Origin: Hydrangea macrophylla
Taxonomy: Eukaryota; Streptophyta; Magnoliopsida; Cornales; Hydrangeaceae
Length of the DNA: 64,000 nucleotides
Direction: 5' to 3'
Assembly (NCBI GenBank): GCA_033977485.1
Contig: CM066993.1
Span: 27,146,001 to 27,210,000, forward strand
Below the pieces are notes generated by a model. The model saw only the letters and a list, made by a program, of their open reading frames with translations, searched no databases and was not told the origin of the DNA. Position 1 is the stretch's first letter. Each line of letters begins with the position of its first letter. Both the position numbers and the translations under genes were made by a program. This document shows, in pieces, positions 45,977 to 58,028 of the stretch.

Positions 45977-48235
45977 AACTCCTACATGCACTCATAACCA
46001 TTCAAGACTACATCTGAGACCTAAACTATCTAGATGACGATCAAAGACCTTCTGTGGCAAACGGATTCGCAAGTTTATCATAGGTGGCAATCTTGCTGAC
46101 AGTCACATCTCCACGTTGAACTATATCTTGAATTAGATGATATTTTCACTCTACGTGTTTTCCCTTTTTGTGGTTCTTTAGCTCCTTGGATTGAGCCACT
46201 GTCCCACTATTATTGCAGTATAACGTAATAGGTGACAACGACGCTAGTACCACCCCGAGTTCTATAAGGAACTTCTTGAGCCAAACAGCTTCCTTTGTAG
46301 CTTCACAAGTAGCCACATATTCGACTTCTATAGTTGAGTCTGCAATGCATTTCTGCTTATTGCTCCTCCAACTAACAGCACTACCTCCCAAGGTAAAGAG
46401 ATGTCCGGATGTCGACTTCCTCGAATCTTTATCTGACATAAAGTATGAGTCAGTGTATCCTATTGGAATTAACTCATCCCTGCCATACATAAGCAAGTAA
46501 TCTTTAGTCCTTCTCAAGTACTTAAGAATGTGTTTAATGGCTGTCCAGTGCCCTGGACCTGGATTCAATTAATACCTGCTAACCATGCCAACGGCAAAGC
46601 AGATATCTAGTCTAGTGCATAACATGGCATACATTAGACTTCCCATAGTCAAAGCATAGGGAACTCCTGCCATGCGATTCCTCTTTTCCTGTGTCTTTGG
46701 ACACTGGTCCTTGGAGAACGCTAGACCATGCCTGAAAGGTAATAAACCTTTCTTCGAATTGTCCATTAAAAACCTAGTTAGCACCATATCGATATAACTA
46801 GCTTGAGATAATCTCATTATCTTTCGCTTATGATCCCGAAAGAGCTTATCCCAAGAATATAGCTCGCCTCTCCTAGATCTTTGATATCGAAAGTACTAGC
46901 TAGCCAAACCTTAACCGTTGACAATGCCGCTACATCATTCCCAATGAGTAGAATGTCGTCAACGTAAAGAACAAGAAAGGCCACCACTTTTTCTTCACAC
47001 TATTTGTATACACAAGGATCATCCAGATTCTGTATGAAACCAAATGATTTGACCGTTTGGTCAAAACGAATGTTCCAACTCTTGGATGCCTGCTTAAGCC
47101 CATAATGGACTTTTGCAACTTGCATACCAAGTTACCTTTCCCACCAACTATGAACCCTTCTAGGCGTTGTATATAGATGTCTTCCTCAAGATTACCATTC
47201 AAGAATGCAGTCTTGACGTCCATCTGCCAGATCTAATAATCTAGGCATGTAGCAATGGATAGGAGTATTCTGATGGACTTGCACATGGCTACCGGCGAGA
47301 AAGTTTTTCATAGACAATGCCCTTCCTCTGAGTATAACCTTTCGCTATAAGCCTTGCCTTAAAGGTCTCAACGTTTCCATCAGATCCTCTTTTTCTCTTG
47401 TAGACCCACTCATAACCAATGGGTTTAGTATTGGCTAGAAGTTCTACAAGATCCCAGACTTGATTGGAATCCATAGATTATAATTCAGCCTTCATAGCTT
47501 TAACCCAATGAGCTGAATCAACATCAGCCATTGCCTCTTCATATATGGCAGGATCAGATTCTGATTCTATGGAGACAGGTTCAAAAACTTCTCCTAAGAA
47601 CATGTATCTATCAGGCTGGCTGATAATCCTCCCACTACGGCGAGGTACCAGTGCAAAAATGGGTGAAGAAGTGGTATTTTCTTATCTTACATCATTATCA
47701 ACTACGGGTAGGGCTAAGGGCTCTCCTTCTATCTCTTTTAGATCTATCCTTTCTTTAGGTTTATGGTTCATGATATAATTATCTTCTAGGAAAACAACAT
47801 TTTTATTAACAAACACTTTCTGTTCTCTTGGATCATAAAAATACCATCCATAAGTACCCTTTGGATACCCTACAAAGTAACATACTTCCAATCTAGAATC
47901 CAACTTGCTCATCTTTCCTTTCAGCACATGTGCTGGACACCCCCATATCCGGAGATGTTTCAAAGAAGGCTTATGCCCAATCCACATCTTCTATGGTGTC
48001 CTGGGAACTGATTTGGTTGGTACTAGATTTAGTATGTATGCAGTGGTTTCCAAAGCATAACCCCAAAGGAATAATGACAACTCAGAATAACTCATCATTG
48101 ACCTAGTCATGTCTAAAAGAGTCCAATTCCTTCTCTCTACTACACCATTTTTCTGAGGCATACCAGGTGCATTCAATTGTAACAAAATCCCATTCTGTAT
48201 GAGGTGATCAATAAATTCATTAGAGAGGTACTCGC
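45977..48235 (-). pseudogene. Copia E pol remains: integrase end, RT, RNase H
   Basis: From left to right on the + strand, reading - strand: RNase H (46146-46568, GYTDSYFMSDKDSRKSTSG and CDNSG-like CNNSGTVAQS), RT (46569-47474; [17 protein letters not shown] legible; the YVDD region lies in a damaged stretch near 46960) and integrase C-terminal half (47682-48185; [13 protein letters not shown], where the catalytic Glu is kept). At least six frameshifts or stops separate these parts. The sequence stops inside integrase at 48235 where the A LTR begins and is not resumed on the other side of A. Confidence 0.88.
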
Positions 48236-49728
48236 TGAAGGAAAAACAGGTTTAAATGGAAAGTTTAAACGCGCAGCGGAAAAATCAAGTTATGAAACTT
48301 TATTGGCATGCCCGGATCTACTACTCGTCAATTCTACAGATGCGCACAAGAGGGGACACGAGTTATACCTTAGTGTCTTGAACCCAATTCTGATCTTCAA
48401 CTTCCAGCAGCCTCCACTAGATGATCTTCACCCTTATGACTCCTGCGGATGCCTGCCAGAAAGACTAGGGTTGGTGGGAACCCTAATGGAGAGGATAGAG
48501 AAGGTTTTGGGACTCCAAAACAGTTTCTGCAGCTTCTGACGTTCAAAACGACGAACAACTTTTTCCAGAACGCAGCTGCCCTATTTATAGATTCCCAGAA
48601 CCGACCTAGACTTCGAGCGATCGAAGTGCCTTCGATCGATCGAACATTCGATCGATCGAACCATCTTCGATCGATCGAACCTGCAGACTTCAATCGATCG
48701 AGATATCTTCGATCGATCGAACCTGTCTGGACATCATCCTCAAGCATCTTTCCAAGCATCCTGGCGGAGCTAAGAGTGGGACCTCCTAGGCTCTTTATTG
48801 TTGGCTCAGACCAGTTTATTAATTACCATGACCAAACTCTTTGATCAGCAAACTAACCAACTGGTCAGTTAACGTTTACTCCACTATAAAACGATAACTG
48901 AACTCCAACGCAAAAGAACATATCCGAAGCGATAACTAGACTTGTATGTTGTACTAATGTCCCTCTACCGTCAGCATTCGTAATCATATTCAGGTAGTCG
49001 GATAACTGTTACTGTCAACCTGAATCATGATTACTTCTTGTATTCCTTGAGTCCCATTCACTACTCATGATTACCAAACATGTTGATAACTCTTATCAAC
49101 AAGACTGCAGTACTCAGTAATCGACATGGTGACATTCTCAAGGGAATGCTTACTCTGAAACAGAGGGTAGATTCTATCTTGACAATATATGTTCACAACC
49201 CTATGAATATGACATACCCAAGATACCCAGGTGTTGATCTTTTATAGACCTCACTGATTGGTAAGTCAAAGCAGCCATATCCACAGTCTGTGTTCATAAT
49301 CGTCTCAAGATTGAGAACACATACCTTATACAAGTTATGAGTTCCTATTGACTGTTGACAGCATTGAGCGCCAATAGGAAACTCAGGTCCGTCAATGCAC
49401 TATAAGCACTAGCATATTAACCAAGAGTCACACTCTAGTGATTGAGATTTATCACTCCATCCAATGGTAGTTAATGATGCTACAGTGTATACCTGATGAG
49501 ATATCCAGTCTCATCATCCACTGTGACAAGCTTTAAGTATCAAAGAATAGTAATTCGTATCTCATTGTATGTATCTCATACACACACGAAATACTTACTA
49601 TGATACTTATGGAATAAACAATCATCTTATGAAAGAAACATACATAATGAAATGTAAAGCTGATATCCATATATTAAAAAGTCAATGTCTAATACATAAA
49701 GTAATGGTTTGAGGGCACAAACCCAACA
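48236..49728 (-). repeat. Copia A 3' LTR
   Basis: TGAAGGAAAAACAGG to AACCCAACA. TATA (CTATTTATAG on + strand) at 48581-48590. A palindrome array lies at 48612-48722, on its upstream side. The 120- and 131-codon frames across it (rich in SIDR/RSIEP) arise from the palindromes. Confidence 0.93.
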
Positions 49729-49743
49729 AACTCCCACTTGCAC
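49729..49743 (-). other. Copia A polypurine tract
   Basis: On the - strand GTGCAAGTGGGAGTT lies directly before the LTR. Confidence 0.85.
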
Positions 49744-52700
49744 TCATAACCATTCAGAACTACATCTAAGACCTAGACTATCTAGATGACGATCAAAGAC
49801 CTTCTGTGGTAAGGCCTTTGTAAACGGATCAGCAAGATTGTCAGCGGTGGCAATCTTGGTGACAGTCACATCTCCACGTTGAACAATATCTCGGATAAGA
49901 TGATATTTCTGCTCTACGTGCTTTCCCTTTCCGTGGTTCCTTGGCTCCTTGGACTGAGCCACTGCCCCACTATTATCACAATAAAGCGTAATAGGCGACA
50001 GCGACGCTGGTACCACCTCGAGTTCCATAAGGAACTTCTTGAGTCAAACAGCTTCCTTTGCGGCTTCACAAGCAGCCACATACTCAGCTTCTGTAGTTGA
50101 GTCTGCAATGCATTTCTGCTAAATGCTCCTCCAACTGACAGCACCACCTCCCAAGGTAAAGAGATGACCGGACGTCGACTTCCTCGAATCTTTATCTGAC
50201 ATAAAGTCCGAGTCAGTGTATCCCACTGGAATTAACTCACTACCACCGTACATAAGCATGTAATCTTTAGTTCTTCTCAAGTACTTAAGAATGTGCTTAA
50301 CGGCTGTCCAGTGCTCTGGACCCGGATTCGACTGATATCTGCTAACCATGCCAACGGCAAAGCAGATATCTGGTCTAGTGCATAACATCGCATACATGAG
50401 ACTTCCCACTGCCGAAGCATAGGGAACTCCGATCATGCGATTCCTCTCCTCCTGTGTCTTTGGACACTGGTCATTGGAGAACGCTAAACCATGCCTGAAA
50501 GGTAACAAACCTTTCTTCGAATTATCCATTGAAAACCTAGTTAGCACTTTATCGATATAACCAGCTTGAGATAATCCCATTATCTTTCGCTTACGATCCC
50601 GAAAGAGCTTTATTCCAAGAATATAGCTCGCCTCTCCTAGATCCTTCATATCGAAAGTACTAGCTAGCCAAACCTTGACCGTTGACAATGCCGCTACATC
50701 ATTTCCAATGAGTAGAATGTCGTCAACGTAAAGCACAAGAAAAGCCACCACTTTTCCTTCACTCTTCTTGTATACACAAGGTTCATCCAGATTCTGTATG
50801 AAACCAAACGATTTGACCGCTTGGTCAAATCGGATGTTCCAACTTCTGGATGCCTGCTTAAGCCCATAAATGGACTTTTGCAACTTGCATACCAAGTTAC
50901 CTTTCCGACCAGCTATGAACCCTTCTGGTTGTTGCATATAGATGTCCTCCTCAAGATTGCCATTCAAGAATGCAGTCTTGACGTCCATCTGCCAGATTTC
51001 AAAATCTAGGCATGCAGCAATAGATAAGAGTATTCTGATGGACTTGAGCATGGCTACCGGCGAGAAGGTTTCCTCATAGTCAATGCCCTCCCTCTGAGTA
51101 TAAACTTTCGCTACAAGCCTAGCCTTAAAGGTCTCAACCTTTCCATCAGATCCTCTTTTCCTCTTGTAGACCCACTTGCAGCCAATGGGTTTAATATTGG
51201 CTGGAAGCTCTACAAGATCCCAGACCTGATTGGAATCCATAGATTCCAATTCAGCCTTCATAGCTTTAACCCAATGAGCTGAATCAACATCAACCATTGC
51301 CTCTTCGTATGTGGTAGGATCAGATTCAGATTCTATGGAGACAGCTTCAAAAACTTCTCCTAAGAACATGTATCTATCAGGCTGGCTGATAATCCTCCCA
51401 CTACGACGAGGTACCGGTGCGGAAATGGGTGAAGAAGTGGTGTTTTCTTGATTTATATCGTCATTAACTGCGGGTTGGACTAAGGGCTCTCCTTCTATCT
51501 CTCTAAGATCTATCCTTCCCTTAGGTTTATGGTTCATGATATAATCATTCTCTAAGAAAACAGCATTTGTACTAACAAACACTTTCTGTTCCCTTGGATC
51601 ATAAAAATACCATCCATAAGTACCCTTTGGATACCCTACAAAGTAACATACTTCTGATCTAGAATCCAACTTGCTCATCTTTCCTTTGAGCACATGTGCC
51701 GGACACCCCCATATCCGGAGATGTTGCAAAGAAGGCTTGCGCCCAATCCACATCTCTCGTGGTGTCCTTGGAACAAATTTGCTTGGTACTAGATTTAGTA
51801 TGTAAGCAGCGGTTTCCAAAGCATAACCCCAAAGGAATAATGGCAACTCAGAATAACTCATCATCGACCTAGTCATGTCTAAAAGAGTCCGATTCCTTCT
51901 CTCCGCTACACCATTTTGCTGAGGCGTACCAGGTGCAGTTAACTGTGACAGAATCCCATTCTGTACGAGGTGATCAATAAACTCATTAGAGAGGTACTCG
52001 CCACCTCGATCAGATCGAATGGTCTTGATATGTGTGCCCAATTGCTTCTCCACTTCAGCCCTAAACTCTTTGAACTTTTCAAAGGCTTCAGACTTGTGCT
52101 GCATTAGGTACACATATCCATACCTGGAGTGGTCATCGGTAAATGTTATGAAATACTCATAACCACCCCTTGCTCTAATATTTATTGGTCCACACACATC
52201 AGTATGAACTAATTCCAACAATGCATTGGTCCTATTGCCCTTTGCAGGAAAGGGCCTTTTGGTCATCTTACCCTCCAAACAAGACTCGCAGACTTCCATT
52301 GGTTCGAGAACCAAATCGCCTAAGACCCCTTCTTTGACTAGTCTGCCAATCCTATTCAGATTGATATGGCCAAGCCTCATATGCCAAAGCCTTGTTGGAT
52401 TAGTGGAAGGTTCCTTTCTTTTAGATGGTAAAGTTACCACTGAGTTATTAAGTTCCAAACCAGAATCTTTTGAAATATTGGGAGTAATCACATACAAACC
52501 ATTTGATTTAACACCAGAACATATAAAAGAACTGTTTCTTTTAATCACAACTTCAGTTCCAAAATGAAAAGAATAACCATTATTCGATAAATTAGAAACT
52601 GAAATTAAATTACGTCTCATTGAAGGGACGTAAAGTACATCTGATAAAATCAAAACTTTATTGTCTAGAAATTCTAAAACTACGACTCCTATAGCAACCG

Positions 52701-53733
52701 CAGAAACGGTTGCGCTAGAACCTAGAGTAAGTACGATTTCCCCATCACTGCACTTCCTGGTTGATCTGAACCCCTGCAATGAATTACAGATATGGTTAGT
52801 CGCACCAGAATCAATGCACCAAGTGTTTGAAGTATCCGTTATAAAACTTACTTCAATCACATGTGATTCAATCATACCTTGAACTCTTGTAGCTAAGAAT
52901 TCTGGACAGTTCCTCTTCCAGTGGCCCTTCTCACCGCATTGGAAACACTTTCCTTTGCCTTGGCCACCCACCTTCCCTTTGCCCTTACCTTTTCCCTTAG
53001 ATTTTGCAATCTTAGGGACCGGTCCAACACTTGAACCTCCAGTGCTAGCCTTCTTCTTCCCTTTCTTTCCTTTCGGCACAGATCGGGAAGAGGAAGCGCT
53101 TTTCTCAACGTTTAAAACGCTGCCCCCAGGTTTGATCACCCCTTCCGCTGCCAATAAAGAGCTCATCAATTCGCTCATTGAAAAATCCATTTTATTCATA
53201 TTATAATTCAGTTTAAATTGAGCGAATGATGGCGACAGCATATTGAGGATCATATCAACTTGGGTCTGTGCATCGATGTTGGCACCTAGGGTCTCCAGCT
53301 CGTTTAAATAACCAATCATTTTCAAAACATGTTCTTTGACTGGAGTCCCTTCCGACATCTTAGCACTCATTATCTTCTGCATAGCTACCTGTCTGGCAGG
53401 CCTGCCATGCTCCCCAAACATCTATTTCAGGGATTCGATAATGTCACTGGCGGAATTGTTCGACTGGTATTGGTGTTGTAACACATTAGCCATAGAAGCC
53501 AATATGTAACAACGAGCCATCCCATTCGACTTTTTCCATTTATCGAACTCGCGTCTAGCAGCAGCCGAAGCACTTGCAGCGGGTTCTTCGGGGCATGGGG
53601 TGGTGAGGACATATATGTGATCCTCCGCAGTTAACACGATATCAAGGTTACGTTTCCATTCAGTGTAGTTGTTTCCAGTTAACTTGTTTTGAGTGAGTAT
53701 GGTGGCAAGTGGACTAAATGCAGATCCAGACAT
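49744..53733 (-). pseudogene. Copia A gag-pol polyprotein, 1329 codons with three stops
   Basis: One register from ATG 53733 to stop 49744. Order: gag (residues 1 to about 255; [17 protein letters not shown] start), zinc knuckle [14 protein letters not shown], protease [11 protein letters not shown], pre-integrase zinc region, integrase core with [15 protein letters not shown] and [10 protein letters not shown] with VLYVDDILLIG, and RNase H (YTDSDFMSDKDSRKS). Stops: TAG at codon 104 (53422-53424), TAG at codon 1205 (50119-50121) and TGA at codon 1230 (50044-50046). There are no frameshifts. All catalytic residues seen are intact. The long 1100-codon frame starts at the ATG immediately after the first stop (TAGATG). 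Copia gag-pol normally forms one polyprotein cut by its own protease; here a full chain cannot form without readthrough. Confidence 0.95.
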
Positions 53734-54132
53734 TATGATTACTGAAAATCAAACAAACAAAATAAATATGGATATCAGAATTTGACAGTTTGAAATAAAG
53801 GAATCCTTTTAAAACTCTTATTTTAAAACAAAGTCGCCGGAATATTGAAACGAAAGAATAAAGCCTCCGCGTGGTGGTCAATGTTCAATCTTTCGATTAA
53901 TCATGACTTGTCCGCTATGCAACTCTTGCAAAACAAGTTATGACTCCCGAACCTTTTTGATCTCTAAGTTTCTGAATAATGCCCCGTGTGGGATCCCTTA
54001 TCCATAGCTTAGCTAGTGTGTACCATTAACTAGGATCCAATCACAACCGTCTCAAGTAGCGCCTCCGTGTGGTGGTCACCCTCTAACACGTCTGATTGAT
54101 CCTATCCATAGGAAGTTCACATCTAGTAACCA

Positions 54133-54198
54133 ATGAGCAGTGTACCCTCCGTATGGAATGATCACCCCTGGCGAGGTGACACAGAATACACTACTCAT
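54133..54198 (-). other. Copia leader hairpin, A copy
   Basis: RNA-sense outer arms ATGAGTAGTGTAT and GTACACTGCTCAT pair over 13 positions with two wobbles. Inner stem CACCTC-GCCA-GGGGTG. Confidence 0.65.
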
Positions 54199-54965
54199 CT
54201 TACAATGAACCGTTAATGGAAGATCGTGGGTGTTATTTGATAAGACCCTCTCCCACTAGATTTAGTAAAAAAGGATTTTGCTTTTTGAGAAAATCTGTTT
54301 CTACACACTTCCCATAAACATCTAATGTTTACTAATGTGTTGAAAATGGTTTTTGAATTTTATTTTAGAAAACTTGTTTTGCGTGCATGCAACAATGTAT
54401 TATACGCCAATCACAAACAAAGCACATAAAACAAAAAACTAAAATGAAATAAAAGACATCTAAACGATGCCTCTATCTCCCATGGCTCTATCTCCATAGA
54501 ACCTGCTTTTGGTTTGATCGCCTCCAGCTCCGTCTTCATGGACAACGGCTCCTTGCTCCATCTTCATGGATATTCTAATTCTATTACATTGAACCTATGC
54601 CTCTTTTGAAGCTTACAATTTATCTAGAAATAGAAATAGCAACAACAAAATAAAAGGCTAGGGAAACCGGTGCGACTTTCCTTTTCGTAGGATTGAAGTC
54701 GCAGCGCCCTTTACATATGCCTTAAAACCAAACCAAACTTAAAACAACACACCAATCTAAAACATTCAAACACAAAATTAAACGCTCTTGGCGACATGGG
54801 AGATAGCGACTAACTTTTGCTGCAAAAGGTTAGTTGAACACACATCCACGCATATATATATAACAAAATATAACTATTGGAACTCTCAATTGATTCACAC
54901 AGTATATAAACTCTTTACATACTGAATCAGAACTCAAAAAACAGCATCTAACTTCTCTGTCACAG

Positions 54966-55264
54966 TTCGATCGATCGAAGCCCGTTCGATCGCTCGAACC
55001 TTCGATCGATTGAACATTGTTCAATCGCTTGAACATTCTGTTTCACATAATGATTTGAAAATTTTACAGAATATGTTAAAATTAAACTTTTAATTTCAAA
55101 ATACTTTTTAAAACTGTGAAACAAAGATCCTGACAAAGAGTTTGTCTCGATCGATCGAACTCTGTTCGATCGCTCGAACAACAGAAGGTTTCGATCGATC
55201 GAAACCTGTTCGATCGCTCGAGTACAGTGCGTTCGATCGATCGAGACTACTTCGATCGATCGAA
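54966..55264 (-). promoter_or_regulatory. Leader palindrome array of copia A
   Basis: Two clusters of TTCGATCGATCGAA-type palindromes and one-base variants (TTCGATCGCTCGAA), 54966-55026 and 55147-55264. Each is self-complementary. Confidence 0.7.
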
Positions 55265-55420
55265 CCCATCTTGCATCCAATGCAATCACAGATTTGTATA
55301 CTGCTGCGATAATACTGCAGAAACAGATCTGTGACGATGCAGTTTTGAAAGCAGTTCTAAAATCAACATGCAAATCAAAATAGTGTTCCAAAAAACGCAT
55401 CTATGGATCCAAACGAGCGT

Positions 55421-55433
55421 GGTTCTGATACCA
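55421..55433 (-). other. Copia A primer binding site
   Basis: + strand GGTTCTGATACCA; one change from the B site. Confidence 0.8.
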
Positions 55434-55780
55434 ATTCAAGGAAAAACAGGTTTAAATGGAAAGTTTAAACGCGCAGCGGAAAAATCAAGTTATGAAACTT
55501 TATTGGCATGCCCGGATCTACTACTCGTCAATTCTACAGATGCGCACAAGAGGGGACACGAGTTATACCTTAGTGTCTTGAACCCAATTCTGATCTTCAA
55601 CTTCCAGCAGCCTCCACTAGATGATCTTCACCCTTATGACTCCTGCGGATGCTTGCCAGAAAGACTAGGGTTGGTGGGAACCCTAATGGAGAGGATAGAG
55701 ATGGTTTTGGGACTCCAAAACAGTTTCTGCAGCTTCTGACGTTCAAAACGACGAACAACTTTTTCCAGAACGCAGCTGCC

Positions 55781-55789
55781 CTATTTATA
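55781..55789 (-). promoter_or_regulatory. TATA box of copia A
   Basis: TATAAATAG on the - strand, 22 bases from the nearest palindrome of the array at 55812-55922. Confidence 0.75.
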
Positions 55790-55811
55790 GATTCCCAGAA
55801 CCGACCTAGAC

Positions 55812-55922
55812 TTCGAGCGATCGAAGTGCCTTCGATCGATCGAACATTCGATCGATCGAACCATCTTCGATCGATCGAACCTGCAGACTTCAATCGATCG
55901 AGATATCTTCGATCGATCGAAC
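55812..55922 (-). promoter_or_regulatory. Promoter-proximal palindrome array of copia A
   Basis: Six palindromic units, mostly TTCGATCGATCGAA, with 2-9 base spacers. Same order and spacing as in B (59036-59145). Confidence 0.75.
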
Positions 55923-56928
55923 CTGTCTGGACATCATCCTCAAGCATCTTTCCAAGCATCCTGGCGGAGCTAAGAGTGGGACCTCCTAGGCTCTTTATTG
56001 TTGGCTCAGACCAGTTTATTAATTACCATGACCAAACTCTTTGATCAGCAAACTAACCAACTGGTCAGTTAACGTTTACTCCACTATAAAACGATAACTG
56101 AACTCCAACGCAAAAGAACATATCCGAAGCGATAACTAGACTTGTATGTTGTACTAATGTCCCTCTACCGTCAGCATTCGTAATCATATTCAGGTAGTCG
56201 GATAACTGTTACTGTCAACCTGAATCATGATTACTTCTTGTATTCCTTGAGTCCCATTCACTACTCATGATTACCAAACATGTTGATAACTCTTATCAAC
56301 AAGACTGCAGTACTCAGTAATCGACATGGTGACATTCTCAAGGGAATGCTTACTCTGAAACAGAGGGTAGATTCTATCTTGACAATATATGTTCACAACC
56401 CTATGAATATGACATACCCAAGATACCCAGGTGTTGATCTTTTATAGACCTCACTGATTGGTAAGTCAAAGCAGCCATATCCACAGTCTGTGTTCATAAT
56501 CGTCTCAAGATTGAGAACACATACCTTATACAAGTTATGAGTTCCTATTGACTGTTGACAGCATTGAGCGCCAATAGGAAACTCAGGTCCGTCAATGCAC
56601 TATAAGCACTAGCATATTAACCAAGAGTCACACTCTAGTGATTGAGATTTATTACTCCATCCAATGGTAGTTAATGATGCTACAGTGTATACCTGATGAG
56701 ATATCCAGTCTCATCATCCACTGTGACAAGCTTTAAGTATCAAAGAATAGTAATTCGTATCTCATTGTATGTATCTCATACACACACGAAATACTTACTA
56801 TGATACTTATGGAATAAACAATCATCTCATGAAAGAAACATACATAATGAAATGTAAAGCTGATATCCATATATTAAAAAGTCAATGTCTAATACATAAA
56901 GTAATGGTTTGAGGGCACAAACCCAACA

Positions 56929-57962
56929 AACTCCCTATTCGTAGGATTGAAGTCGCAATTCCCTTTACACATGCCTTAAAACAAAACCAAAAATAAATAC
57001 AACATATACCAATATCAAATGTTTAAAATATAATTTAATAGACTTGGTGTCGTGGGAGATAGTGGACTAATCTTGCTGCAAAAGGGTTAGTCGTCCGCAC
57101 ATCCATGCATACATAAAATATATGTAACTATTGGAACCCCTAATTGATTTGCACGGTACATAAACTCTTTATATACTGATTTAGAACATAAAACAACATC
57201 TCAGTTCTCTATCACACTTCGATCAATCGAACCTTTGATCAATTGAACATAGTCCAATCGATTAAACTTTCAGTTTCACAAAATATTTTTGAAAAAATCA
57301 CAAAATAATATAAAATTAGGGCTCATATGGTAACGTTTCCTGTTTTGAGTTTTCAGTTTTTTAAAAACGAAAACCAGTTTTGGTTTTTTTTTTGAAAAAA
57401 AAAACAAAAACTTGTTTGGTAACATTGTTGATTTTTTTTTTAAAAACAAAAACAGGAAACTCAAAACGACTTTTTCCTGTTTTCATATTTTACCCAAAAT
57501 TTGAAAACATTTTTTAAAAATAAAAAACAAAAACGTTACCAAACGTGTTTTCAATTTTCGTTTTCTAAAAAACGAAAACAAAAACAAAAAACAGAAAACG
57601 ACAATGTTATCAAACGAGCCCTTAAAGTATATAATTTTTAAAACCTTTAAAACTATGAACAGAACATCTGGACAGAGAATCAGTCTCGACCGATCTAACC
57701 AAGTACAATCGATGAAACAGAATAATGTTCGATCGATCGACAGTAGCTTGATCGCTTGAGAACAAAGAGTTTCAATCGATCGAAATAACTTCGATCGATC
57801 GATCGAAACTGTAATGCAACCAATGTAGTCACAGATTTGTATTCTGCGAGAAGACTACTACAAAAACTGATATGTGACAATGAAGTTTCAAAACTAGTCC
57901 CAAAATAAACATGCAAATCAAAACTAGTGTTCCAAAAGGTATCGATAGATCCAAACAAGTGA
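56929..57962 (-). other. Leader fragment of copia E
   Basis: Matches the leader of A between about 54690 and 55420, with a MITE inserted. It starts AACTCCC, the same seven bases that follow the A and D LTRs, or alternatively a diverged leader. Decayed palindromes at 57223-57270 and 57686-57812. Confidence 0.7.
57319..57621. mobile_element. Tourist-like MITE (303 bp)
   Basis: Imperfect terminal inverted repeats: GGGCTCATATGGTAACGTTT at the left; the right end, reverse-complemented, begins GGGCTCGTTTGATAACATTG. Flanked by TTA at 57316-57318 and 57622-57624, the target duplication of PIF/Harbinger-type elements. The interior is A/T-run-rich and largely self-complementary, with no coding capacity. 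The A leader has the empty site (AAAATTAAACTTTT near 55076-55092). Confidence 0.8.
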
Positions 57963-57974
57963 GGCTCTGTACCA
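57963..57974 (-). other. Copia E primer binding site (decayed)
   Basis: + strand GGCTCTGTACCA; one base shorter than the B site. Confidence 0.65.
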
Positions 57975-57976
57975 AT

Positions 57977-58028
57977 TATCAGGAAATTAGGTTTAAAATT
58001 ATTTAAATGTGCAGCGGAAAGATTAACT
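57977..58028 (-). repeat. First 52 bases of copia E 5' LTR, cut by B
   Basis: TATCAGGAAATTAGG... ending GATTAAC; matches 36457-36508 closely. Confidence 0.72.

Larger units (their letters stand above)
53734..55420 (-). other. Copia A leader
   Basis: Untranslated, about 1.7 kb between primer site and gag. It contains the leader hairpin (54133-54198) and palindromes at 54966-55264. No gene. Confidence 0.8.
48236..56928 (-). mobile_element. Copia element A (8.7 kb), nearly intact
   Basis: LTRs of 1493 bp each (48236-49728 and 55436-56928) that differ at five positions by eye. It has a primer site, a 1.7-kb leader, gag-pol in one register with three stops, and a purine tract. No target duplication is visible (CTCGC on the left, AACTC on the right), which points to recombination or deletion at one end. 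Confidence 0.92.
55436..56928 (-). repeat. Copia A 5' LTR
   Basis: From TCAAGGAAAAACAGG to AACCCAACA. Differs from the 3' LTR at 55437, 55653, 55702, 56653 and 56828. The palindrome array at 55812-55922 ends upstream of the TATA box. Confidence 0.93.
36457..58028 (-). mobile_element. Copia element E, old host of three later insertions
   Basis: Pieces in order: 3' LTR part 1 (36457-37174), D insertion, 3' LTR part 2 (45211-45976), RNase H/RT/integrase (45977-48235), A, leader (56929-57962), primer site, and the first 52 bases of the 5' LTR (57977-58028) before B. The two E LTR ends match each other (TGTCAGAAAATTAGG and TATCAGGAAATTAGG) better than they match A or B, which supports one element. 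The gag region and first half of integrase are missing. It entered the LTR of F at TAGAG (36452-36456); the right-hand duplication is beyond B and outside the window. Confidence 0.75.

Noticed and set aside
48397..48844. Open frames of 120 and 131 codons rich in SIDR/RSIEP, repeated at 55597-56044 and 58913-59360
   Set aside because: They lie inside LTRs and are produced by the palindrome array being open in several frames; there is no protein family and the copies merely follow the LTR copies.
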